This document shows, piece after piece, positions 25,508 to 35,391 of a stretch of DNA of 64,000 nt; the stretch's first letter is position 1; each line of letters begins with the position of its first letter. Made by a program: the position numbers and the translations under genes. The notes under the pieces were generated by a model, which searched no databases, had not been told where the DNA came from, and saw only the letters and a program-made list of their open reading frames with translations. Source of the DNA: Kitasatospora purpeofusca (GTDB taxonomy: Bacteria; Actinomycetota; Actinomycetes; Streptomycetales; Streptomycetaceae); contig NZ_JODS01000001.1 in the NCBI RefSeq assembly GCF_000718025.1, forward strand, positions 372,001 to 436,000, given 5' to 3'.

Positions 25508-28500
25508 TCAGCCCGCCGCGCCGCCCGGCCCGTTGGCGGCCCCGTTGGCGGCCAGACAGCTCGGCCCGAGCAGCTGCTTGAGGTCGCCGAACAGCGCCGG
25601 GTCCGACTTCACCCGGTGCCGGTCCAGCCGCAGCAGCGTCGTCCGGTGCTCCTCCTCCAGCCGGACCCGGACCTCCGTCGTCCCCCGGTGGCTGCTCAGC
25701 ACCTCGCCGAGCCGCGCCACCAGCGGCGGCGTCACCTTGCCGTCCGGGATGATGATGACGATCGGCGGCTCGGCGTGCGCGTTCGACAGGTCGGGGGCGC
25801 TCAGCTCCATCCCCATCAGCCGCGGCACGTCCTCCCGCTTGTCCACCTTGCCACGGACGAACACCACCGCGTCCTCGACCAGTTGCGAGGACACCAGCTG
25901 GTAGCTGGCCGGGAAGAACATGCAGTCGATCGAGCCCGCGAGGTCCTCGACCGTCGCGATCGCCCAGGCGTTGCCCTGCTTGGTCATCTTCCGCTGGAGG
26001 CCCGAGATGATGCCGCCGATGGTGACGAACGACCCGTCCGGCCGCTCGGCGAGCTCCGCCACCGCGCAGTCCGCCTTCTCCGCGAGCACGTGCTCGATGC
26101 CGTGCAGCGGGTGCGAGGAGACGTACAGGCCCAGCATCTCCCGCTCCTGGGCGAGCAGGAAGGACTTCTCCCACTCCTCCTCGGAGAAGACGACGTCCAG
26201 CCCGAAGGTCGGCTCGTCGCTGGTCGCGTCGCCGCCGAAGAGGTCGAACTGCCCCTCGGCCTCCTTGCGCTTGATGCCCACCACGTTGTCGATCATCGGC
26301 TCGAACTCCGCGCTCAGGCCCTTGCGGGTGTGCCCGAGCGAGTCGAAGGAGCCGGCCTTGATCAGCGATTCGACGGTCCGCTTGTTGCAGACCACCGACT
26401 CCACCTTGTCCAGGAAGTCCGGGAAGGAGGTGAACTTCCCCTTGGCCCTCCTGGTCCGGATCATCGACTCCACGACCGGCCCGCCGACGTTGCGGATCGC
26501 GGTCAGGCCGAACCGCACCGTGGTGTCCCCGTGCGGGGTGAAGTCCGCGTCCGACTCGTTGACGTCCGGCGGCAGGACGTTGATGCCCATCTTGCGGCAC
26601 TCGTTGAGGTAGACCGCCGACTTGTCCTTGTCGTCCTTGACCGAGGTCAGCAGGCCCGACATGTACTCGGCCGGGAAGTTGGCCTTGAGGTACGCCGTCC
26701 AGTACGAGACCAGCCCGTACCCCGCCGTGTGCGCCTTGTTGAACGCGTAGCCGGAGAAGGGGACGAGGACGTCCCACACCGCCTGGATCGCCGCGTCCGA
26801 GTAGCCGCGCTCCCGGCACCCCTTCTGGAACGGGACGAACTCCGCCTCCAGGATCTCCTTCTTCTTCTTGCCCATCGCCCGGCGCAGCAGGTCGGCCTGG
26901 CCGAGCGAGTAGCCGGCCAGGATCTGCGCCGCCTTCTGCACCTGCTCCTGGTAGACGATCAGGCCGTAGGTGGGCCGGAGCACCTCCTCCAGGGGCGCCT
27001 CAAGCTCCGGGTGGATCGGGGTGATCTCCTGCTGGCCGTTCTTGCGCAGCGCGTAGTTCGTGTGGGAGTTGACGCCCATCGGGCCGGGCCGGTACAGCGC
27101 CAGTACGGCGGAGATGTCCTCGAAGTTGTCGGGCTTCATCAGCCGCAGCAGCGAGCGCATCGGACCGCCGTCGAGCTGGAAGACGCCGAGCGTGTCGCCC
27201 CGGGCCAGCAGCTCGTAGGTCGGCTTGTCGTCCAGGGGCAGCTCAAGAAGATTGATCTTGATGCCCTTGTTCTTCTCGATCGCCTTGACGGCGTCGTCCA
27301 TGATCGTCAGGTTGCGCAGGCCGAGGAAGTCCATCTTGAGAAGGCCGAGGCCCTCGCAGGTGGGGTAGTCGAACTGCGTGATGGTGACGCCGTCGGTGTG
27401 CCGGGTCCAGACCGGAATGTGGTCGGTCAGCGGCTCGGCGGACATGATGACGCCCGCCGCGTGCACACCGGGCTGGCGGATCAGGCCCTCGATGCCGCGC
27501 GCGGTGTCGATCACCTTCCGCACGTCGGGGTCGTTCTCGTACAGCCCGCGGATCTCCCCCGCCTCGCTGTAGCGCGGGTGGCTGCTGTCCGTGATGCCGG
27601 ACAGCGGGATGCCCTTGCCCATGACGTCCGGCGGCATCGCCTTGGTGATCCGGTCACCCATCGCGTAGGGGTAGCCGAGGACCCGCGAGGAGTCCTTGAT
27701 GGCGGCCTTCGCCTTGATGGTGCCGTAGGTGACGATCATGGCGACCTTGTCGGATCCCCACTTCTCGGTCACGTACCGGATCACGTCACCGCGCCGGCGC
27801 TCGTCGAAGTCGATGTCGACATCGGGCATGGAGATGCGCTCGGGGTTGAGGAAGCGCTCGAAGATCAGACCGTGCGGGATCGGGTCCAGGTCGGTGATGC
27901 CCATGGCGTACGCGACCAGCGAGCCGGCCGCCGAACCACGGCCGGGGCCCACCGCGATGCCCTGCCCCTTCGCCCACATGATGAAGTCCGCGACCACGAG
28001 GAAGTACGCCGGGAACCCCATCTGCACGATGGTGTCCATCTCGTACTCGGCGAGCTTGCGGTGCTCCTCGTCGTACCCGTTCGGGAAGCGCCACTCCATG
28101 CCCTGCCAGACCTGCGACCGGAAGAACTCCGCCTCGGACCCGAAGCCCTCCGGGATCGGGAAGCGCGGCATCAGATTGCGGAACTCGAACATGCCCGCGG
28201 TGTCGACCCGCGAGGCCACCAGCAGCTGGCTGTTGCGGCAGCCCTCCTGCCAGGCGTCCGACTGGTCCAGCGCGTACATCTCGGCGGCCGACTTGATGTA
28301 GTAGCCGGTGCCGTCGAACCGGAAGCGGTCCGGGTCGGAGAGGTTCTTGCCGGTCTGCACGCAGAGCAGCAGGTCGTGCGCGCCCGCGTCGGCCTCGGTG
28401 GTGTAGTGCGAGTCGTTGGTGACCACCGGCGGGATCCCGAGCTTGCGCCCGATCTCGATCAGCCCGTCCCGGACCCGCTTCTCGATGTCGAGGCCGTGGT

Positions 28501-29077
28501 CCATCAGCTCCAGGAAGTAGTTCTCCCGGCCGAAGATCTCCTGGTACTCGCCGGCCGACCGCAGCGCCTCGTCGAACTGCCCCAGGCGCAGCCGGGTCTG
28601 CACCTCACCGGACGGGCAGCCGGTGGTCGCCATCAGGCCGCCGGAGAGCTCGGAGATCAGCTCCTTGTCCATCCGCGGCCACTTGACCAGCCAGCCCTCG
28701 GAGTACGAGCGCGAGGTCAGCTTGAAGAGGTTGTGCAGGCCCTCCTTGTTCCGGGCCCAGATGGTCTTGTGGGTGTAGGCGCCGGACGCCGAGACGTCGT
28801 CCCGCTTCTGGTGCGGCTGGCCCCACAGGATCCGTTTGGTGTTCGAACGGGACTCCGGGGCGACGTACGCCTCGATCCCGATCACCGGGGTGATGCCCGC
28901 GCCGGTGGCCTGCTTGTGGAACTCGGCGGCGCCGTACATGTTGCCGTGGTCGGTCATCGCGACATGGGTCTGCCCGAGCCGCTCGACCTCCTTGAACATC
29001 TGCTTCAGCCGGGCTGCGCCGTCCAGCATCGAGTACTCGGTGTGGACGTGCAGGTGCGCGAACGGCTGATCGCTCAA
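25508..29077 (-). CDS. dnaE: DNA polymerase III alpha subunit
   Basis: Replicative polymerase catalytic subunit, 1189 residues. The N-terminal PHP domain keeps its metal ligands (HLHVH at 8-12, TDHGNMYG at 43-50, NDSH at 221-224). That suggests an active PHP proofreading exonuclease, as known for mycobacterial DnaE1. The polymerase core shows GPGRGSAAGS (377-386) and the catalytic acids in PDVDIDFDERR (Asp421, Asp423). The C-terminal OB-fold includes VTIGGIISGLQRKMTKQG. The start is an uncommon TTG (29077), supported by GGAGG seven bases upstream and the conserved SDQPFAHLHVH opening. Confidence 0.98.
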   Translation of the reverse strand: MSDQPFAHLHVHTEYSMLDGAARLKQMFKEVERLGQTHVAMTDHGNMYGAAEFHKQATGAGITPVIGIEAYVAPESRSNTKRILWGQPHQKRDDVSASGAYTHKTIWARNKEGLHNLFKLTSRSYSEGWLVKWPRMDKELISELSGGLMATTGCPSGEVQTRLRLGQFDEALRSAGEYQEIFGRENYFLELMDHGLDIEKRVRDGLIEIGRKLGIPPVVTNDSHYTTEADAGAHDLLLCVQTGKNLSDPDRFRFDGTGYYIKSAAEMYALDQSDAWQEGCRNSQLLVASRVDTAGMFEFRNLMPRFPIPEGFGSEAEFFRSQVWQGMEWRFPNGYDEEHRKLAEYEMDTIVQMGFPAYFLVVADFIMWAKGQGIAVGPGRGSAAGSLVAYAMGITDLDPIPHGLIFERFLNPERISMPDVDIDFDERRRGDVIRYVTEKWGSDKVAMIVTYGTIKAKAAIKDSSRVLGYPYAMGDRITKAMPPDVMGKGIPLSGITDSSHPRYSEAGEIRGLYENDPDVRKVIDTARGIEGLIRQPGVHAAGVIMSAEPLTDHIPVWTRHTDGVTITQFDYPTCEGLGLLKMDFLGLRNLTIMDDAVKAIEKNKGIKINLLELPLDDKPTYELLARGDTLGVFQLDGGPMRSLLRLMKPDNFEDISAVLALYRPGPMGVNSHTNYALRKNGQQEITPIHPELEAPLEEVLRPTYGLIVYQEQVQKAAQILAGYSLGQADLLRRAMGKKKKEILEAEFVPFQKGCRERGYSDAAIQAVWDVLVPFSGYAFNKAHTAGYGLVSYWTAYLKANFPAEYMSGLLTSVKDDKDKSAVYLNECRKMGINVLPPDVNESDADFTPHGDTTVRFGLTAIRNVGGPVVESMIRTRRAKGKFTSFPDFLDKVESVVCNKRTVESLIKAGSFDSLGHTRKGLSAEFEPMIDNVVGIKRKEAEGQFDLFGGDATSDEPTFGLDVVFSEEEWEKSFLLAQEREMLGLYVSSHPLHGIEHVLAEKADCAVAELAERPDGSFVTIGGIISGLQRKMTKQGNAWAIATVEDLAGSIDCMFFPASYQLVSSQLVEDAVVFVRGKVDKREDVPRLMGMELSAPDLSNAHAEPPIVIIIPDGKVTPPLVARLGEVLSSHRGTTEVRVRLEEEHRTTLLRLDRHRVKSDPALFGDLKQLLGPSCLAANGAANGPGGAAG

Positions 29078-29268
29078 GGCGGGGCCTCCGTAGGCTCGTA
29101 CTGGCAGCTGGGGAGCCGGTGAACGCGCAGGTCACAGAGGACGCCCGGAAACAATTGCGGCCCGAGCCACTCACCGGGCCCGGACCAGCACTCACACGTT
29201 CACGCTCCTACTCTAGCCTCCTGAGGCTGCCCTGTTACCGGCCACCCGCCGAGCCCGAAGGATCCCGA

Positions 29269-30597
29269 ATGTCGCAACCGCCGACCCCCGCCACCGACCG
29301 TGCCGAGACCATCCTCGGCGTCTTCGACACGGCCTTCGGCGACCTCCTCGCCCAGGACCCGGCGGCGTTCCGGGTGAAGTTCCGCAAGATGGCCGCCTCC
29401 GCGTTCGCCTTCTACCGGGGCACCGCCGCCCTCTACTACGCGGACCTCACCACCGCCCCGTTCGATTCCTACGGCGCGTCCTTCCTCGACGACCGCACCG
29501 GCCGGGTCTGGATCCACGGCGACCTCCACGCGGAGAACTTCGGCACCTACCTCAACGCCGAGGGCCGGCTCGTCTTCAACGTCAACGACTTCGACGAGGC
29601 CTACGTCGGCGCCTTCACCTGGGACGTCCAGCGGCTCGCCGCCTCGCTCGCCCTGATCGGCTACGCCAAGGCCCTCTCGGACACCACCATCACCGAACTG
29701 GTCACCGCCTTCGCCGAGGCGTACCGGGCCCGGATCGCCGCCCACGTCACCTCCGGCGACGCCGACCCGTACACCCTGGACACCGCCACCGGCCCGATCC
29801 TCGACACGCTCCGCAAGGCCCGGCTGCAGACCCGGGTCTCCCTGCTCGACGGCGACACGGTGGTCGAGGACTACGACCGCCGCTTCCGCCTCGGCGGCGG
29901 CGCGTTCGAACTGGACGCGGCCACCAAGGCCGAGGTCCTCGCCGCCTTCGAACGGTACCTCGCCACCCTGCCGCCCTCCTCCCGGGTCAGCCCCACCGCC
30001 CTGCGGGTCAAGGACGTGGTCGGCCGCCGGGGCATCGGCATCGGCTCGGCGGGGCTCCCCTCCTACAACGTCCTCCTCGAAGGGCACACCGACGCCCTCG
30101 AGAACGACGTGATCATCTACATGAAGCAGGGCCAGAGCCCAGCCGTGTCGCGGCACGTCGACGACCCCGCCATCGCCGGCTACTTCGAGCACGAGGGCCA
30201 CCGCACGGTGATCTCCCAGCGCGCCCTCCAGTCCCACAGCGACCCGTGGCTCGGGTACACCACGCTGCGGGGCCGGGGCCAGCTGGTCGCCGAGGTGTCG
30301 CCGTACGCGACCGACCTCGACTGGCGGGACCTCAACGAAGTCCCCGACCTGCTCGCCGTCACCCGCTACCTGGGCCGCGCCACCGCCACCATGCACGCGG
30401 CGGCGGACGAATCGTCCAGCGGCCACACCCTGGTCCCGTTCTCCACCGAGCACGCGATCCACGAGGCCGTCAGCCGCGACGAGGCGGGCTTCACGGCGAT
30501 GCTGGTCGACTTCGCCCACGCGTACGGCGCCCGCGCCCGCGCCGACCACCAGCTCTTCGTCGACCTCTACCGCAACGGCCGCATCCCGGGCCTCTAG
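29269..30597 (+). CDS. DUF2252 family protein (kinase-like fold)
   Basis: A 442-residue cytosolic protein. The core carries WIHGDLHAENFG (HGDLHAEN at 83-90) and VNDFDEAY (106-110), reminiscent of the catalytic and metal-binding loops of aminoglycoside-kinase-like folds. These are the hallmarks of DUF2252. No activity is established for the family. The ATG at 29269 has GAAGGA upstream. It diverges from dnaE and runs head-on into the next gene: its TAG lies within a CTAG that also gives the opposite gene its stop. Confidence 0.88.
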   Translation: MSQPPTPATDRAETILGVFDTAFGDLLAQDPAAFRVKFRKMAASAFAFYRGTAALYYADLTTAPFDSYGASFLDDRTGRVWIHGDLHAENFGTYLNAEGRLVFNVNDFDEAYVGAFTWDVQRLAASLALIGYAKALSDTTITELVTAFAEAYRARIAAHVTSGDADPYTLDTATGPILDTLRKARLQTRVSLLDGDTVVEDYDRRFRLGGGAFELDAATKAEVLAAFERYLATLPPSSRVSPTALRVKDVVGRRGIGIGSAGLPSYNVLLEGHTDALENDVIIYMKQGQSPAVSRHVDDPAIAGYFEHEGHRTVISQRALQSHSDPWLGYTTLRGRGQLVAEVSPYATDLDWRDLNEVPDLLAVTRYLGRATATMHAAADESSSGHTLVPFSTEHAIHEAVSRDEAGFTAMLVDFAHAYGARARADHQLFVDLYRNGRIPGL

Positions 30598-31817
30598 GAC
30601 TGCCCGGTCAGGGCCGCCAGCCGCTCGCGCGCGGCGGCCCTGACCGCGGGCTCCTCCAACTCGTCGTCCCTGAGGTACTCCAACCTCCCCCGCACCTCGG
30701 GTTGATCCGGAGCCCGCTCGACCCCCAACAACCGGGCGTCGTCCTCACAGTCCCAAAGACACTCCACGTACACCGACTCCAACCCCGTCGGGTCGATCTC
30801 CCCCAACGCCTCCAGATAGCTCACCCGCTCGTAGGAGTGCGGAGTCCACAGCCAGAACCGCCTGAGCAGCGACACCGCCCCCCGCGCCTCGGCGCCGAAC
30901 CGCGCCAACCCGTCGGCCGTCCGCTTCGGCCCGCACCACCGCCGCTCCACCCAGTCCCGCTCCAGGTCCGCGACGAGTACGGGGATGTCCTCGGCCTCCC
31001 CGCACTCGGCCAGCACACTGAGGCCCCGCAGCCGCAACCACTCCGGCTCCGTCACCGCGGCCCACTCCCGCGCGGCGGGCACCGCCAGCGCCCCGAGCTT
31101 GTCGACCACCCCGATCAGCGGCCACAGCATGTACTTCCCGTCCGCCGTACCCAGCGACGGCACCAACGGGATCACCCCGGGCTCCGGCCCCCGGTCGTCC
31201 AGTACATCGAGCGCGGCGGTCCTCCGCTCCTTCGACTCCCCGGGGTCCGCCAGCAGCTCCAGGAGCCCGGCGCTGTCGACCTCCGCCAACGGCTTCGGCC
31301 CCCGGGGCCCGCGCACCGGACGCGGCCCGGCCAGCCCCCACCGGTCCCACGGATCGGCCCACAACTCCGCCCGGTCCCGGTCGCCCAGCCGCTCGCGGGC
31401 CGTGCCCTCCAGGTCGTCCCACCACTCCACCGGCCACCGGTGCGCCATCTCCTCCAGCGCGGCGACCCAGTGCTCCCCCTCCTCCGCGTATGCCCGCAAT
31501 ACCTCCCGGGCCTCCCCCGACCCGTCCAGCGCCAGCAGCGCCAGCACTCGGGCGGCCCGCTCGCTCGACTCCTCCCCCGCGCCGAGCCCCTCCGCCACCG
31601 GCCCGAGCGGCAATTCCAAGTCCCGCACCAGCCGGGCCAGATACAGCGCCCGCTGATCCACGGAGTCCCACCGCCAGTCCCACCGGATGCACCCGTGGAC
31701 CAGCTCGGCAGCAGCGGCCGGATCCTCGGCGGCCATCCGCGCCCCGAGCCCCCGCCCCCGCTGCACCAACCCGATCAACGACCCCGCCGGCGCATACCGC
31801 CCGTCACTCATCACCAT
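30594..31817 (-). CDS. Helical-repeat-like protein, unknown function
   Basis: A 407-residue, Trp- and acidic-rich protein that I cannot assign to a named family. It has many alternating amphipathic helices, for example AERAARVLALLALDGSGEAREVL, ERRTAALDVLDDRG, LRLRGLSVLAECGEAEDIPVLVADLERDW and VSYLEALGEIDPTGL, which look like HEAT-type alpha solenoid repeats. No enzyme motif or membrane segment is seen. The ATG at 31817 is preceded by GGAGG; a second ATG two codons later is equally possible. It converges with DUF2252 with no intergenic space. A HATPase gene lies immediately upstream. Confidence 0.7.
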   Translation of the reverse strand: MVMSDGRYAPAGSLIGLVQRGRGLGARMAAEDPAAAAELVHGCIRWDWRWDSVDQRALYLARLVRDLELPLGPVAEGLGAGEESSERAARVLALLALDGSGEAREVLRAYAEEGEHWVAALEEMAHRWPVEWWDDLEGTARERLGDRDRAELWADPWDRWGLAGPRPVRGPRGPKPLAEVDSAGLLELLADPGESKERRTAALDVLDDRGPEPGVIPLVPSLGTADGKYMLWPLIGVVDKLGALAVPAAREWAAVTEPEWLRLRGLSVLAECGEAEDIPVLVADLERDWVERRWCGPKRTADGLARFGAEARGAVSLLRRFWLWTPHSYERVSYLEALGEIDPTGLESVYVECLWDCEDDARLLGVERAPDQPEVRGRLEYLRDDELEEPAVRAAARERLAALTGQS

Positions 31818-31840
31818 CCCCCCATCCTCCCCCGGGACGT

Positions 31841-32248
31841 TCAGCAGCCGGACACCTCCACCAAGGCGCAGACCACCTTCCCCTCCGGCAACGGCTCCCA
31901 CCACCAGCACCGCGCCAACTGCCGCAGCATGACGAGCCCCCGCCCGTGCTCCCCGGGCTCCCGCCACACCCGCCGACCGAAGAACCCCGGGTGCGAATCA
32001 CTGACCCGGATCACCACGGCACCCGCCTCGGCCACCTGGATCCCGACACCGACGACCTGCCCGCCGGCATGCGAGACCGCGTTGGTCACCAGCTCGGTGA
32101 CCACCAGCTCCACTTCGAGCGGATCGGCGAGCTCGATGCCCCATCCTCTGATCTCGGCCACCGTTCTGTGCCGCACGTAGCCGACGGCTTCGTCCCGCGA
32201 GGGAACAACCCATGAGACCTGTCGGGATTCGGTCCTGATGGACGGCAC
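31841..32248 (-). CDS. HATPase anti-sigma-like ATP-binding protein
   Basis: A 135-residue GHKL-fold protein of the serine-kinase, anti-sigma-factor type. The N box is VVTELVTNAVSHAG (Asn56), the G1 box is VSDSHPGFF (Asp84) and the G2 box is EHGRGLVML (102-109). Hundreds of such small proteins occur in Streptomyces, often beside XRE-DUF5753 and DUF397 genes as here. Their partners are largely unknown. The start is a GTG (32248, VPSIRTESRQ). It diverges from the XRE gene across a 164-base gap holding a palindrome. Confidence 0.9.
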   Translation of the reverse strand: MPSIRTESRQVSWVVPSRDEAVGYVRHRTVAEIRGWGIELADPLEVELVVTELVTNAVSHAGGQVVGVGIQVAEAGAVVIRVSDSHPGFFGRRVWREPGEHGRGLVMLRQLARCWWWEPLPEGKVVCALVEVSGC

Positions 32249-32341
32249 CGGATGCCTCCTATGAGATCACGCACCGACACGAGCCGCGACGATGCCCTCA
32301 CGTATCGCTACCTCCGGCAGCATGCCTCGACGCTCTCGAGA

Positions 32342-32356
32342 TGGGCAATATGCCCA
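32342..32356. promoter_or_regulatory. Palindrome upstream of the XRE gene
   Basis: TGGGCA-ATA-TGCCCA is a perfect 6-bp inverted repeat in the divergent gap between the HATPase and XRE genes. A TAGATT that could be a -10 box starts two bases after it. It is a candidate operator for the XRE regulator itself; this is inference. Confidence 0.45.
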
Positions 32357-32412
32357 GTAGATTTTCCCCCATTCGAGTTGCTCAAGGGTCTTCAGGTGGC
32401 ACACTGCTGCCC

Positions 32413-33288
32413 ATGGCATGGAAGAGGAACCCGGCACCACCATCGGTGTACCGACGTCAGCTCTCCGCTCGCTTCAAGGAGTTGAGAGCGCAGGCCGGCC
32501 TGACGCTGACCGAGGTGTCCGCCGTGGTGGAGGTCAGCCAGGGCTCGCTGAGCCGCATCGAGAACGGCGACCGTGGGACAACCCCGGTGCTCGCGAAGGC
32601 TCTTCTGGACTGCTACGGCATAACCGACCCTGCAGCCCGCGAGGACATCCTCGACCTGGTCCGCGCCGACGCGGCGCAGCGGCAACCGTGGTGGAGGAAG
32701 TACTCCGCCGTCATCAACACGACGAAGTACGGCGGCTACCTGGCCCTGGAGTCCAGTGCGAACTCCCTCCGGACCTACGAAACCGAACTCGTTCCCGGTC
32801 TCCTGCAGACCGAGGAGTACGCCCGGCAGGTCATCGCCAACATGCGCTTCGACCTCACTCCGCCGCAGATCGAAGCCCTCGTCGAGGTGCGGATGGGCCG
32901 CCGCCACCTGCTGGAGGGCGAGAACGCCATCAAGCTGTGGGCCGTGATCGACGAAGCGGCGCTTCACCGGATTCCGGAACCCGCCGTACTCTGCGGCCAA
33001 CTCGAGCACCTGCTCGCCATGGCAGAGCGGACGAACATCACCGTGCAGTTCCTGCCGTTCAGTGCGGGACTCCACCCCGGCCTCGACGGCCCGTTCGTTC
33101 TGATGGGCTTTCCCGACCCCAACCCGGAGGTCGTGTGGATGGAGAATGGCCCCAACTCGGTGTACTTCGAAGGTGCGGACGAGGTCGACCACTACACCGA
33201 GGTCTTCGACCACCTGCGAGCGCGCGCTCTCGGCCCGCCCGAGACCCATGCCCATCTGACCGGCCTGCTCAAGGAGAAGCGCACATGA
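32413..33288 (+). CDS. XRE family regulator with DUF5753 domain
   Basis: A 291-residue regulator. The helix-turn-helix (about 15-70) includes FKELRAQAGLTLTEVSAVVEVSQGSLSRIENGDRG. The rest is the DUF5753 ligand/partner domain, with YETELVPGLLQTEEYARQVI and VRMGRRHLLEGENAIKLW. Members related to WhiJ and the Scr1 group pair with DUF397 proteins in development and antibiotic regulation. The ATG at 32413 is chosen; an earlier ATG in the frame would add 24 residues that overlap the promoter region. The stop overlaps the DUF397 start by ATGA. Confidence 0.92.
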   Translation: MAWKRNPAPPSVYRRQLSARFKELRAQAGLTLTEVSAVVEVSQGSLSRIENGDRGTTPVLAKALLDCYGITDPAAREDILDLVRADAAQRQPWWRKYSAVINTTKYGGYLALESSANSLRTYETELVPGLLQTEEYARQVIANMRFDLTPPQIEALVEVRMGRRHLLEGENAIKLWAVIDEAALHRIPEPAVLCGQLEHLLAMAERTNITVQFLPFSAGLHPGLDGPFVLMGFPDPNPEVVWMENGPNSVYFEGADEVDHYTEVFDHLRARALGPPETHAHLTGLLKEKRT

Positions 33289-33512
33289 TCAACAAGCCCA
33301 ACCCCGCCGAGCTCGACTTCTCCGATGTCATCTGGGAGAAGTCCCCGTTCAGCGGCGGCAGCGACAACTGCGTGGAGTTCGGCGTGATCGGCCAGTTCAT
33401 CGCCATCCGCGACTCCAAGACCCCGACGCAGACCCCACTCGTCTACACCCGCGCCGAAATCGCCGCCCTCCTGGACGGCGCGAAGTCCGGCGCCTTCGAC
33501 CACCTGCGCTGA
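33285..33512 (+). CDS. DUF397 domain small protein
   Basis: A 75-residue protein with the DUF397 core WEKSPFSGGSDNCVEFG, followed by IAIRDSKTPTQTPLVYTRAEIAALL. In Streptomyces such proteins are encoded directly after an XRE-DUF5753 gene and are thought to antagonise it, in the manner of WhiJ/BldB-like pairs. The ATGA overlap with the upstream gene supports co-translation. A strong hairpin follows. The target of the pair is unknown. Confidence 0.93.
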   Translation: MINKPNPAELDFSDVIWEKSPFSGGSDNCVEFGVIGQFIAIRDSKTPTQTPLVYTRAEIAALLDGAKSGAFDHLR

Positions 33513-33523
33513 ACCCACTCCCA

Positions 33524-33557
33524 CGGCCGCCTTCGTCGCACACGACGAAGGCGGCCG
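33524..33557 (+). terminator. Hairpin terminator after the XRE-DUF397 pair
   Basis: A 15-bp perfect stem (CGGCCGCCTTCGTCG and its complement) with a 4-base loop begins 12 bases after the DUF397 stop. Confidence 0.8.
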
Positions 33558-33662
33558 AAGTCTTCCCGCATATCCCGCCCGTGCCGAAGGAACCGCCTCC
33601 ATGGGCAGCCAGTTCCCGCAGCCTGCCAGGTCCGGCCTCGCTGGATCGCGACGGGCGTTAAT

Positions 33663-33696
33663 CCGGAGGCACCCGCGCGACCCCTCCGGTTATCGT
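33663..33696 (+). promoter_or_regulatory. Dyad and -10 box upstream of the second aspartyl-tRNA synthetase
   Basis: CCGGAGG and CCTCCGG, 13 bases apart, lie immediately before TATCGT, which fits the -10 pattern. Transcription would start near 33703, about 70 bases before the ATG. The dyad could be an operator. No T-box or leader structure is seen here. Confidence 0.35.
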
Positions 33697-33774
33697 GGCG
33701 CCAGTCCCCGGGCGGCCGTCTACCGCCCGACCCAGTGGCGCGACCAACGCGCCCGCAATCAGGGAGTTGCCGTC

Positions 33775-35082
<1,308 letters not shown>

Positions 35083-35124
35083 GCCCTGAGCCCTGAGCCG
35101 GGGCAGACCGGCGCCGAGCCTTGC

Positions 35125-35153
35125 GCAGGAAGTCGGCCACGCCGACTTCCTGC
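35125..35153 (+). terminator. Hairpin terminator after the AspRS gene
   Basis: A 13-bp perfect stem (GCAGGAAGTCGGC and its complement) with loop CAC begins 43 bases after the synthetase stop. Confidence 0.75.
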
Positions 35154-35173
35154 ACAACAGGCACCACGGACTA

Positions 35174-35391
35174 GGCCCTCTCTTTCGGATCACGTCGGAC
35201 GAGCGGGCGTCTCCCCCAGCCTTCGGCCGGGAGGTACCCCCATGCGTGCGTGCATCGGCGGTGCGGAGGAGGGAGTCCATGCGGTGGGGGCACCTCCCGG
35301 CCGGAGGCTGGGGGCCATCGGCGACCGACGACAAGCCGGCGAGGTGCGTGCTCCGGCGGCGACCGCCTGGCGTGATCCGAAAGAGAGGACC
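35174..35391. mobile_element. MITE-like element with 21-bp terminal inverted repeats
   Basis: The element is 218 bp. The left end (35174-35194) and the right end (35371-35391) are inverted repeats matching at 20 of 21 positions, built around CTCTCTTTCGGATCACG. A TA dinucleotide flanks each side (35172-35173 and 35392-35393), as made by IS630/Tc1-mariner type transposition. Inside, a second inverted repeat (35213-35242 with 35285-35314, 28 of 30 matched) contains GGCCGGGAGGT. No transposase is encoded, so it would need an enzyme in trans. The right end abuts and completes the stop codon of the next gene. Confidence 0.8.
35213..35314. repeat. Nested inverted repeat inside the MITE
   Basis: Arms 35213-35242 and 35285-35314 pair with two mismatches around a 42-base loop. 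The arm core CCCCCAGCC..CGGCCGGGAGGT is a recurrent intergenic sequence in Streptomyces genomes as I recall, which suggests that one repeat unit sits inside another. Confidence 0.7.

Noticed and set aside
33601..33774. 58-residue N-terminal extension of the archaeal-type AspRS
   Set aside because: The OB fold begins at MTRTLVAEL; the extension is Arg-rich and overlaps the promoter-like dyad, and AGGGAG fits the later ATG.
35250..35340. Small open frames inside the MITE
   Set aside because: They run across the inverted-repeat arms, have no ribosome site and no homology; more likely chance frames.
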